Of a stretch of DNA of 64,000 bases, positions 1-11,500 are shown in pieces (position 1 is the stretch's first letter; every line of letters begins with the position of its first letter). The position numbers and the translations under genes were made by a program. The notes under the pieces are model-generated. The model saw only the letters and a program-made list of their open reading frames with translations. It did not search any database and had not been told where the DNA came from. This stretch comes from Acestrorhynchus altus (taxonomy: Eukaryota > Chordata > Actinopteri > Characiformes > Acestrorhynchidae). The stretch is taken from the NCBI GenBank assembly GCA_034509495.1, contig CM067521.1, forward strand, positions 15,536,991 to 15,600,990. The letters are read 5' to 3'.

Positions 1-256
1 TGTTCATCACATTCATCATATCAGTGTTACAAAATTGTCTTAATTGGCAGTTATATCATTTGTCACAGTTATTTCTGGGACAATTTCCAGTCCATACAAA
101 AACAGGTGTCATGACAGGCCTATCCCTGTGCTGATTTCAGAAAACCCCAGAAACTGGTGTTGAGTGTACATACCCCTTTCAACTACTCAAACTTTGGAAA
201 CACAACAGACCAAGATCTGAGGCAGAATTTAACAATACAATTTCTCTCCATTCCAG

Positions 257-600
257 AGCATTATCAGCACCACTGGTTCCCAGATGCTCCATGCCGAGGT
301 TCTGGTTACAGGTGCATCAGGATCAATCACAAGATGGACCCTTTGATCGGTAAAGCCGCCCTCACTATCGGACTGACAAGAGACCAGCTGTTCTCACTGT
401 TACCAAGTGAGCTGACCATGTGGGTTGACCCGTATGAAGTGTCCTATCGCATAGGTGAGGATGGCTCCATTTGTGTTCTGTATGAGTCCACGCCCCCACC
501 ACAGACGGACCCCAGCCCTGTGGACAGCTGCAAAGAGAAACTGAGGATCGGCCGGTCGAGCCCCTCCAAATCCTTCAACATGATGACAGTTTCCAGCTAA
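257..600 (+). CDS. btg1/btg2-like: BTG1/BTG2-like anti-proliferative protein, last coding exon (5' part outside window)
   Basis: This is the terminal coding exon of a BTG/TOB-family gene. Family members bind the CAF1 (CNOT7/8) deadenylase and slow cell proliferation. An acceptor ending in ttccag at 251-256 precedes the exon. The first two bases (AG) complete a Glu codon begun in an upstream exon, and stop TAA is at 598-600. The product has the second half of the BTG domain: HYQHHWFP, GSGYRCIRINHKMDP (end of box A region) and LPSELTMWVDPYEVSYRIGE (box B). The C-terminal box GRSSPSK followed by NMMTVSS contains the SPSK phosphorylation-type site found only in BTG1 and BTG2. NMMTVS and DPLIG look more like BTG1; GRSSPSK and the final SS look like BTG2. 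An open frame continues upstream to 157, but that part reads through the intron. Family call is certain; the exact paralogue is not, and location suggests a third BTG1/2 ohnolog. Confidence 0.93.
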
Positions 601-850
601 CTTTATGCCTGGGTCATGTTCATTTTAATTTTTCTATTTTTTTTACTTTTGGGCATTAAAGACTTTTCTTTTTTTAAAGTAATTTGTTGTAATTCAGAAA
701 TTTATATATTTTGATTCAGTGCTCGATCTTAACTCCTGTAAATGTATGTAAATGTTTTATAAATTCAAATTAAAGATTTCTTGAATTTCTTAAGAAGCTC
801 TTTTGTGGACTGTGGGTAAACAATAATGCTGTCCTTACTTCAGCTTGGCA
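601..850 (+). other. BTG-like gene 3'UTR with poly(A) signals
   Basis: T-rich 3' untranslated sequence follows the stop codon. ATTAAA poly(A) signals occur at 655-660 and 769-774. Which is used cannot be told from sequence; the second is followed by a GT-rich stretch (ttgtggactgtggg, around 800) typical of a downstream element. Confidence 0.55.
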
Positions 851-1859
851 CATTATGTCTGTTTTATGGGAAATTCTGGGAAGCCCAAATGGTTTAATTA
901 CTTCCTTTGCAGAATGTGTTCTCTTGGGGGATGTGACCAATTAACAAAATGTTTATGTTCTTAGGCCAAGTTTTGTGGACATGGGTTTAGTACAATCTCA
1001 AATGAAAGTAGAAAAACTGGCTTTAGTTCTTAATTTTGCAGTGCAACTAAAAATCACTCCTTCCTAGCTGAGGCTTAAAGGGATTTTTTTTCTATTTACA
1101 GCTACAATTGTTCAGTGATGGTATCTTAAGATGTCAACAGTTTAATTGTTAAGAAATTAGCAATTTAAAAAGCTCCCCCATAAAGCTTTTACTCTAAATA
1201 GTTATGCCTGAGACACTGTTTAATTTTTGAGAGGCTAAATGTTTTATAAAAATGTGCAGGGTGTATTTTCAAATTTTCTGTTACTCCATAAAAAACTCAG
1301 ACATGTATAGACTCACTTGTGGTTTTATTCAGTATAAATGGCTATATTTCTGTTGCCAAGATGACACATGATGAGTCATTAATTTCTCTATAATAAACCC
1401 TAATTTCACACCAATCCCCCACTCTGAATGACTAAGTTTCAGAGATATTGTTAGAAACTGAAAAATGTTCTAGATGAGACTATTGTGTGTGCTGACCTGA
1501 AATTCCATAAAAGGCATCCAACATACTGGGCATTGTTGAGGAATAAAGTACTGGTTTATCACACCAAGACAACAGTTTTTCAACATGTACTGGTTACATT
1601 TATAATCATTTAAATTAACAAGCTTATAAATTAAATGTATATATTTATAGGTGTACTGTATATAAATGGATGTCATAGGTATTATATGGAAAATAGGCTA
1701 TAAATATGTCAGATTATTATGGAGATAATTGCATAACAAAATTCAAAACCTCTCATTTCAATCATGCATTTAAAAACGTTAGTCTGGTCTTAGATCTGAG
1801 CACTACCTAGGCTTATTTTGCATTGGTAGCCATTGAATTAGAAGACCCTAGAAAGTGGA
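851..1859. other. Intergenic AT-rich DNA, no gene seen
   Basis: This stretch between the BTG-like 3' end and the ippk upstream region has stop codons in all frames and no recognisable exon or repeat core. A minus-strand frame at 1470-1676 has low complexity and no family resemblance. Confidence 0.5.
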
Positions 1860-2340
1860 TGCATCCCTACATAGGCCACTGTTTACGAAACAACACGCAC
1901 CCATATGGACACCACGGCCTCTACAGAAGCCCCGCCCACTTTGGTATGCACTCATTTAACCTTAGTGAGGCTGCATCTTAATCACTCCGTATTCCCTATC
2001 TAGCTCATTGAATAAATGACAAACACTCAAGACAAGTCTACATCCGAATCACACATGTAGTCTGCTATTTACCAAATAAATTGGCTATTCTGTTTGAGAC
2101 GCACCCCATACAGACGTCACGGCCTATATATAAGACTACAGAGGCTACGTCTCAAAAACCTAACAACGCTCTAAGTAGGACACTGAACGAATCACAAAAT
2201 AAGTCTTCCAAAAACACACACACATTGCACTATGAGCCAGGGGGAAGACGCAAATCCCATAGTACTGCCTTGTGTACTGTACTGTGTGTTAAACGCACTA
2301 TCTTACGACACACGCCGTGCACTACATAGGGAGCACGGAT
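1860..2340. repeat. Upstream repeat block with recurrent CTACATAGG / GTCTCAA motifs
   Basis: Several degenerate copies of a motif common near fish promoters occur in both orientations: ctacatagg near 1868, ggctgcatcttaatcactc near 1970, gtttgagacgcacc near 2092, gctacgtctcaaaaacc near 2143 and cactacatagggagc near 2320. ACGGCCT occurs in similar settings near 1914 and 2120. It could be an old mobile element adopted as upstream promoter sequence or a cluster of regulatory sites; the sequence alone does not decide. Confidence 0.4.
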
Positions 2341-2563
2341 CGAATTGAGAGTCACCCCAGGAGGGTAGCCAATCAGAGTCCGAGCCCAGAGCGCCGCAGC
2401 CAATAGCAGAGCAGGGAAGGGTCGCGGTCCCTGAAGCGGCTGCGGCCGGAGTAGCGCTTCCTCAGTGTCAGACTAACCTCCGTGTTCAACTGCTCTGGAA
2501 GTTTGAGCTCGGCCTGTGGCTGTGACTGAAGGAGAGACCACCGTTTACGGCTCGTGTCGTGTT
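2340..2563 (+). promoter_or_regulatory. ippk: ippk promoter and 5'UTR (CpG-rich, two CCAAT boxes)
   Basis: Base composition changes sharply from AT-rich to CpG-rich here and stays so into intron 1 (to about 2800), as in a housekeeping CpG-island promoter. Two CCAAT boxes lie at 2369-2373 and 2400-2404, with GC-rich stretches after them. No TATA box is seen near the likely start. The transcription start is probably 2420-2480, giving a 5'UTR of roughly 100 bases; this is inferred from composition. Confidence 0.6.
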
Positions 2564-5500
2564 ATGGAACTGGATAAAATGGACGAAAACGACTGGAAAT
2601 ACCACGGAGAGGGGAACAAGAGCCTCGTTGTTTCTCACATTCAGGTAAGTCCTGACAGGCGGCTCGCTAACCAGCTAGCCTAACGGTCTCCCTCAGTTTA
2701 AAACGAGATGAGCATAACCGGACCGAACCGGCCAGGCCCGGACCGAACCGGACCGAACCGAAGCCGGGCCGGACTCGAAGCAGGCCGTGAGCTCAGGAAG
2801 AGGAGCTGCTCGCTTTCTGACACGTTGAGGTTGCAGCTTTAGCTTTAGCTCCATAGCTCTCATTAACGGTCATCTAATCTTTCTAACCGGCCGAGACCCC
2901 GCCTTTAGAACCCTTGAGAACACCAACGACCTGGTTACACCCATATCTAGAACCACAAAACGACCTTTAGCTGGTACATACACTTTGTTCTAAGTAGTTT
3001 AACTTGTGGGCGAAGTTGGTCTGGAACTTCCCGTTCCACCTTAAATGGGACAGCGGCTTCGCTCTGGCGTTAGAGGCTCTGAAGCGGCTCTGCTGCACCA
3101 TTTAAGGTGGAACGGTAAGATGAGACCGAACGGTAGTGTATCGCTGCCACTGACCTTCAGATGGGTAAATATGTGGTTGTACCTTTTATACGTGCTGTAT
3201 AACGTGTGTCTGCGGTGAATAAAGGCGTTGTGATTTGTACTTTGGTGATAAAATGCTGAATAAACCATTCAATGTGTAAATGTTGGGACTTTCTTAGGAG
3301 GATCAGTCCTTCAGCCTTTCACCTCGTTCTTCACAAATCCTGTAAGGGCTTGCCAGTGTGTTTGCTGTTGACACACATTCTCTTTCTCTCTCACACACAC
3401 ACTCCGTCTCCCACACCATTGTGCTCAACAGTCACATGTTCCCTGACTTTGACATTCTTGGAGCTTTTCTTGGCCTGGCCTGCTTTACTCACTGGCTTGG
3501 TTGAAGGACGGCTCCACAATCTTTTCAGATTGCCGTGTGATTCAGTGATGGAGTTGAAAGCTCATTCAGAACTGGATTGGTGTGGAATGGTGCACTGATG
3601 ATGCAGTCTGTAAAGTCATGGTGAACAGGCCCATGGGTCGCATGCCTGCAATGCAAATATGACCACTTTATTTGCCATTCAAAACAAATCCAAGTCAATC
3701 TGCACACATCCTCTGAGGTTTATATGTAATGTTGATAGTGGTAGAGTAATACAAAATGGGATCCCTGCACATTTCTTTTCACTAATTTTTATTTAAATCA
3801 TTTTTTTAGTACATTTGTAATCCAGTTATTCAACACCATTAGGACTCTCCCTCTTTCACATATGATGCCCCCAACACTAAGAGGGCATCACACTGGGTAA
3901 GCACCCACCCTGACAGAGCATGACCAATTTTGCTCTGTCTGACTCTGGCTGCTAATGGCAAGCAGCTTTGAACCAGCGATTGTTGGTTAATAGTGTTAGT
4001 GTATTAGACTGCTGAGCCAATTGGAGCCTCTCAAAACTATAGCAAAGCAATGTCAGACTCTGGGAGTGTTTTTGCAACCGTTTGGTGTTTAATATGCTTC
4101 TGTCAGGGATCTTTTAGAAGTATTGAAGTCTTTAGATTTATGATGCTGTTCACCTCCATTGTGGACTTTTAAGATTGTTACTTTTGTAAAAAGTGGATTA
4201 GCAAGATAACTATATGAAGAAATGCTCTGTTTACAGTGCGGCCAATCACGTTTGAATTCCACTTTATGATTAGGGCTTGAAAATGGAGTTCTCATTAGTG
4301 GGGATCTGTTTTGGTCACAGCCTTTGTTTACATGTTAACTGTAGCAATTGTAGTAAACTGTTGGATTTCCTTTTAGATTTTAATAATGTTATCAGTTATT
4401 ATTATAAAATAAGTGTATCAGTTCATTTCATCATTGCTATGCTTTACTCCCTTCCAAGTGTAACCCGTTTATAAATTATGATAATATAATGAATTTGTTC
4501 TGTATTCAACTGCAATCATCAGTATGAACACATGAATACAGTTCTATAAGTGGTTTTCAAACTGGTGTTTTTTTTTTTAACTGGTTCTGATCTGTGGTGT
4601 TTCACTACAGGATTGGGCTTCCCTCTCAGCTCACATTTAAATAATATTGTTTAACAAAAGAGCAAGCATTGCTTGAAACCCTCTACCATTAAAGATGATC
4701 TTTATACTGTGAAGCTGTAGAGAATCTGAGCTCATCAGGTCACTGTTGCTGTAAGCATTAGTGGAAAATCCTTGGAGGCAGAGATTGTTTCTGGTCTAAG
4801 TTCAGTAGCAGGGAGACGTGGAGCTGCAAATCTGGAATTTCACACGCACAAGTGCTTCAATCACAGTTGTGACTGCAAGATGTCCTGTGCCAGCAACCTC
4901 TCATCACCTCTTCATGTGACACTCTCACAACTGGTCATTGCTAATAGGAGCACATTGGAGCCGCTTTTGAAGCAGTTGGTTTTGTGTTGTTGTCATCAGT
5001 CTTCACAAAAAAAAATTGTACTATTCATACATTAAGCAAAAACAGTATAGTAATAAAAAGCAGTTTATAAATATTTGTGCACCGATTTCCACAATTTAAT
5101 CTCACTCTGAATTTGTTCCCATTTTTGGTGCACAATAACGAAAGTCTGCCTCACCACTTCTCTTAATGTTTGGATGAGGGCAATAATATAAACCGGCCAT
5201 CACTGCTGGTTTATAGTTTGTTGAATTCTATCTTGTGACCTCCATCTGTGCTGAACACTCTGAATGATGGTGGTAGAATTTATTTCTAAATAAACTGAGC
5301 CAAATTCAGGCTTTCTGAAAATGTGGGAAATGTTTAATAAATAATCAATAAATAAATACTTTTGATGAACTTGTTAATTACTGCTTTACTTTAGAATGAC
5401 CTCTCACCTACTGCTTTCACTGTAATTCGTTTCCTTACAGCACTGTTTAAGGATCTCTTTGGTGTAACATAATATAATAATAAATAAAATAAAACATTCC

Positions 5501-8500
5501 AGTCAAACCAAGCTGTATACAGGTTATGGGATTTTCTGTGAGAACAGCTCTTGTGTACAGTGAGCCTTATTCACCAATATCTTTCTAAGAAAGGTTCTAA
5601 GAGAAAGTCTTTATTAGGTTCATGGTGTGTTTGTAAGGGCAGATTTGGTTTAATAATGATTGATCCAATTGTCCTCATAAACTGAACAAATTCCAAATAA
5701 GAAAACATTGGTGAATGTCATTAAAAAATACACAAGTGGGTTTGAGAAGAAGTTTCTTCTTGAGAATGGTTAGTGAATAAGGTCCATTTATTCATTAAGA
5801 AAATTACAGCGGATCATCTACACCTGATATAATCAGACACAATTAATAGTTCCAGCAAATACTGCTCTCATTGAGTTTTTTTTTTTTTTTTTTTTTTTAA
5901 ATGAAATTCATGTTTTACCTTAGACGCAGTTATGTCTAAAGTCTGTTGGGACACTTTTTTTTTTTAGAATGGACATCATGTGACAAGTCATTCATGTGGA
6001 TACCTCCTGAAATGTTTCCCAATCTGCTGTGAAGTTGGAGAACAAACAAAAAAACTAAGCAACTAACTAACAATCTGTCCTTGGATGGACCCTACAAAAG
6101 TGTGATATTCTTGAGGTTTGGGATTGTGGAGATGGTCTGTGTTTGGTTTGTCAACCAAAATGTTGAAAAATGTGTAGGAGGGGCTGTTTCATCTGGTTGA
6201 AGTATTGTCTGCTCTGCTTTTGAGTTTCAGGGTATTTTCACACTTTGTTTCAGCATCTGAGAGTCATGAGCTCTTTTGCATTTGTGAAACTTTCTAAACA
6301 GCCCCAGAACAAACCAGACTGAAACCACCTCCCAAGAAGATCTCAGTTGGTGAGATTTTCCCCCACCTTGGTATTCCATGTTCAACTGTGATTGGTATTA
6401 TTGAAATGTGGAATCATTTAGAAACCACAGCAAGTCCATGTAAAGTTGCAGTGTAGTGTCACCAAATTCTGAGGTTCATAGTATGTAATGGTTAACAAGG
6501 AGCCTGATGTCTGGGTTTGGCAAATACAAGAAACATTTTACTCGCCTGACTGCATTGTTCCAGCTGTAAAGTTTGGTGGATGAGGGATAATGTTTTGCGG
6601 TAGGGCTGCACAATAATGGAAAAAAAAACTTTCACACTATACACTATCTGTGTTCAATATTGGAGTATAATTAATGATATTGATATGTTGGAAATCTGTG
6701 GAGATCTGAGTGAATTGTCCAGTGAAAATTTGTCCAATTCTGTGATGTGACAATTGTGTACAAAATATTGTAGAAAGCCTTCCCAGAGGAGTAGATGTTA
6801 GCCTCAAATGAGACACCAACTTTATATTAATCACGATGGTTACTGGATTTAGAATGGGATGGCATAAAATCTGATTGCTGTAATGTGTAGGTGTCCCTCA
6901 ACTTTTGTCCATATAGGCAATGATGCTAAAATAGCCAACAAGTAATGGAAGCTTACTCCATTAGGCGTAGGATCAGTCTTGCCCGGTAAAATAATAGCTT
7001 TTAAGCATCTCAGACTGCTTTTCTTATGGGTTTTCTGAAACTGTGGTATACTGTTGTGTTAAAACATGGACAGAAGGACTGGAAACTGGAAGCTTCAGAC
7101 CACTTGACTTGGCTAGACGGTGACATTTGAATGAGACACAATCAGGCTGGTCATAACGTAATATAGCCTTCCATAGGGTCTACACCACCTGTGGAAAATG
7201 GTCCAAACATGGAGCATGTGGGCTTAGCCTTGAGGCCTTTACTGACAACATGAATGGAAATCTGTACTGTGTCTCAGCTATTAGTTGAGGGGGACGTAAA
7301 ACATGATGAGATTTGCTAATGTTTTCTGGCCCCGCCTGCTGGCACAGACCGTGAGCGTCAGTTGTGGTTTTAATTTTAATTCCACAGTGAAGAAAGCTCT
7401 TGTTCACTGACATTTGCTTTTTTGTGTTTAAGCACTCCAGAGTCCTTCGTCTTTTGAAGTATCCATCTGAAGATGCAGAGAATGCCCATCAGGTATAGTT
7501 TGAGGCCCACATCTGATCTATATTTGTGGTAAACAGCATACTTATTCTTAAGCAAGCCACATTTCCTTTAAATGTGTTGTGCACTCACATTGTTGATCAT
7601 ATGAACAAGTTCTTGCTTTTGAGAACATTGAGTCATAAACTGATTAAAACATGTCCCGTGTTATGTTTTCTTTTCACAGACAACAGAACAAGCTTTCCAG
7701 CACATACTTAACATAGTGGAATACAACAGAAATGTCATGAAGCCCTTGTTGGGGGAGAAATATGTACACAGTGGAGTAAGTTGGTTTATTTTCTCAGAAC
7801 CTTTTAAAAAGAATGGAAATAATAGGTACACTATATCAAGGTTGCAATAGTATACTGGTTTTAGTTACATCATAGTGTGAAAATTAATGGTCATCATTAC
7901 ATGTACATTTGCTTAATAACAATATGGAAAAAATGCACCCAAACAAAGAATCCCACCACTTTCTTTCTGTTTTTACAGTTAAAAAATTTTACTACTAAAA
8001 CTAAAAAAAAATGAAGAAAATAAACAGATTAATCTGTTATGTAGATAGTATTAGCTGGATACAAAATGGTTCAAGGAAGCATGTTTATTTGTATAGTGCC
8101 TTTTATAAATGGTGGCAATTCAAATTGCTTTACACAGAAAATTAAAATGAGAAAGTAATATAATGCATGATTATAAAAAGGACACACAATTACAAAAACA
8201 TGCACTTTATTGAGCAATTTATCAGGGCTCCAGACTAACACTGTCCCATCATCCCAGGGCTGGTTTAATGGTCTTCTTGGGAAGTCCAGTAGAGACTATT
8301 ACAGTAGTCCAGACAACTGGTGATAAAAGATGATCTTTTGAGGACACCAGACATTTGATTCTGGCTGTATTTATAAAATGATGGAAGGCTGTTTTGCTTT
8401 GATATGGCTGGTGACTATGGGCTCTGAATCCATTTGAACACCAAGATTTTATATTTTGAATTATACTTTGATATTTTGAGCTCGAGGATTGAGGTCTTCA

Positions 8501-11500
8501 CTGATATCTTTGTTGTAAAAAACAAAATTCAAAATTCTCTTGTGTGCTGTCAGGGTTTAAGTAAAGTCAAGTTTTTATGGCAATGAGTGTAGAAAACATG
8601 GTGTTCCATTTCCTTTCACTTCATAGAAATTAATTCAGAATTGTCCACCAATTTGTTAAATTTGTAAACAGTGCTCACAGTAGAGACAAGAGGCAGAGAC
8701 AGATTTGCCTGTGTATTTGCTAGACCCACCACCTTCTCCCAGACCAAACATGTCTCATACCACCTACACTGAGCTCACAGCACATAAGGAAAGCACATTT
8801 CCCTCCTGAATTCCCAGTTAGTACAGGAGGTTTAGTGAGTCAATAGTAAATGTGGAGTTCATGTCTGTTTCACTACAGCTCACTACAGCTCAGCTCCTCC
8901 AACTATAATATTGTAGCTGGTCAGCAGAGGCACTAGACCTGTGGTTACTTGATTTTTGAGAGATGTTGTGCTCATGTTTCCTACAGTCATTGGTTAATTA
9001 AAAAGGCATGTTTTTATTCCATTAATAGCCATTGCATATAATTTATAATTAATATTATGAATTAAAAAAAGAATGGTGTAACACCACATTCTCTACCATG
9101 AAACTGATATAGTCTGAGATGGTTATCATGCCATGAGAATGATGTTAGGTTACAATTCTAAACTAGCAGATCTTGGTTTTAGGGTGCGACCTGAGGAATG
9201 TGCTGAAATATGTTGCTTTGAATGTCCACAGGAAGTCGTCAAACTCCCACTAAACTTTGTCAGACAGCTGTCCTTAAAGGTCCAGCAGGAACGACCAGGT
9301 AAGCTTTTACTTGACTGACCCTCTTTCACCCTGATTGTTACTGAAGTTAGCATGAAAGTCCTTTTAATTTGATTAATGTATAAATAGTAAATATGTGCTC
9401 TTTGGTTGAAGTGACAAATATGAATTTAACAAGCCTGTTCACCATACTCTCACATTGCTTCAGAATGACATGTTGATTTTCCCTTTACAGAGGGCTCATT
9501 AAAAACAAGCTCTGCTCTAATTAGCACAAGATGGCAATTCACATATTTGCTGGATAAGGTTATGATGTCATAACTAGCACTTACTTAGATTTGTTTTTCT
9601 ATAGATTTTGATGTGTCTTCAGCACTGGTTTGATTCAGCCGAGTTAATGAAGTTAGCGTTTGAGGTAGCCGATGATGCAGAGAAAACCTGCTGTTATGTG
9701 GGCTGATTCCCACAGCAATCCACTTTCCCACTAGCAGAGTCTCAATGAGCTGCTCTCCAGTGTCAATAACACTGTATTCTCCTGAAGTCAACACTGTGTT
9801 GTACCAGTTCACCAGCTTTGAGTGGAGCTTTCGGTAGTGGGTGTGGTTTATGTATGTTATGGGGGTTTAACAACATCAAGTCGAGACTGTTACGTAGCAG
9901 TTTAGGGAATTGGTCTGTTGTACACAGACACAGTGGAATAACGAGTTCAGTACATGGACTAACTAAGACACGGTTTGAGCTTATCTTTAAAGGAAGACAC
10001 TGTTTTAGGGTAAATTCCATCAGATCCAGACACACGTTATATGTTCTTAGGAAAGAACAGAAAACCTGTTGACTCAAAACTCAAAGTAGAAGCTCTAGCC
10101 CTCTTCTGCTTTGACTCAGCAGGATTTCTCTGGGGAAATGTTTAACGGTAATCGACTGCTCCAGACTGAAGCACTTCAGCCTATGAACATCTGACAGTTC
10201 ATTGTGCAAAATCTTATATGACTCACAACAGAAATACAGAGGTTATTAATGTAGTAATCTGTCATTTCCTATGTTGTAATCTGTCATTTGAGATTTTTGG
10301 AGGTGTTGAATATTTTGCTTGTGAACAGATTCTCCAGAGAATTTGTTCAGAAAATAATTTTTACAAATGTATTTAGAAACGTTAGAAAACTGGAAAGCTG
10401 GTAAAGCATGGTGGTCAGTGACAACGTACACACAGCCAGGGGCCAAAAACTCTATGATTACATGGGCAGGAACAAGAAAATAACATTAGTCAACTGCTGT
10501 AAATTCTTGTAGACTCAAAAATAATAATCAGTCTCAGAGTTGGACCTGACTGTGTATCTTTGTGTATTAATTAGAGATTAAATGGCCTGAAAATGATATC
10601 ATGATTATCATGGTTGTCAGTTCTATCATGGTATTGTTATAATGTGTTGAAGTTTAAAATTTCTGATCTGTGTCTTAATTGTAAAATGACTGCAAGATTG
10701 TAGATTTTTTTTCTAACTGTAATTTCAGGAGTAATGGCCTACACCGCTACTCTCTCTGCTACACAGCTGTCTCTCATAGATGTCATTCAAATACCAATTT
10801 TTATGTTTTCGGCAAATCTAAGAGTAATATTCTATCTATTGCTTTGCTGTACAGGAGAATGTTACTAATTGTAACATACTGTTACTGAATAAGGAAGATG
10901 AGCTTATTTTTAAGTAAACGGGCAACAAGTCATTCATTAAAGAATAATTATACCCAATTTTTTAAATTAACAGCTGAAATGTTTTGCTTGTTAAAAATAA
11001 TGCACACCAGCCTTGCTTAAAATCTTTGACACATCTTTCCAAACCATTATAACTTTGTGTATCAAAAATTATATCCCAGTATATATACAAATTTGGACAC
11101 CCAATGAAATCCGTGTCTTTTTTTCTGTATTTAAACAGACTGAAATTTCATCTTTATACACGCTAAATCCTATGACCCTTTCATAGTGTGTGTGTGTGTG
11201 TGTGAGAGTGTGAATGGGGATGGCGGGGAGCAGAGTAGAGGAGGAGCTGAGAGCAGGGGGCGGAACAGAGCAAGGACACAGAATATTATGACCTAGATAT
11301 GGAGAGACACCAGCCCTACTGTCCACGTCCACCTCGGCTGCTGTATGTCATCACAGGTCTAACTCGGCCATTAGCATCACCGCTAACCAGCGCAAAACTC
11401 TACAATCCATCTTTTGTTTGCTGATTACCTCAATAAATGAGTTTTCAGTTCTGTATCCATAATGTTCTTTTTTTGGTAAAGGATGTGATCCCTTGGGACC

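Larger units (their letters stand above)
2645..7432 (+). other. ippk: ippk intron 1 (4.8 kb)
   Basis: This large first intron starts GTAAGT and ends in a pyrimidine-rich acceptor (ttttttgtgtttaag). Beyond the tandem repeat and hairpin it holds a T-run at about 5876-5898 and a Tc1-like relic near its 3' end (6300-6925). The rest is AT-rich with no other exon seen. Confidence 0.7.
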
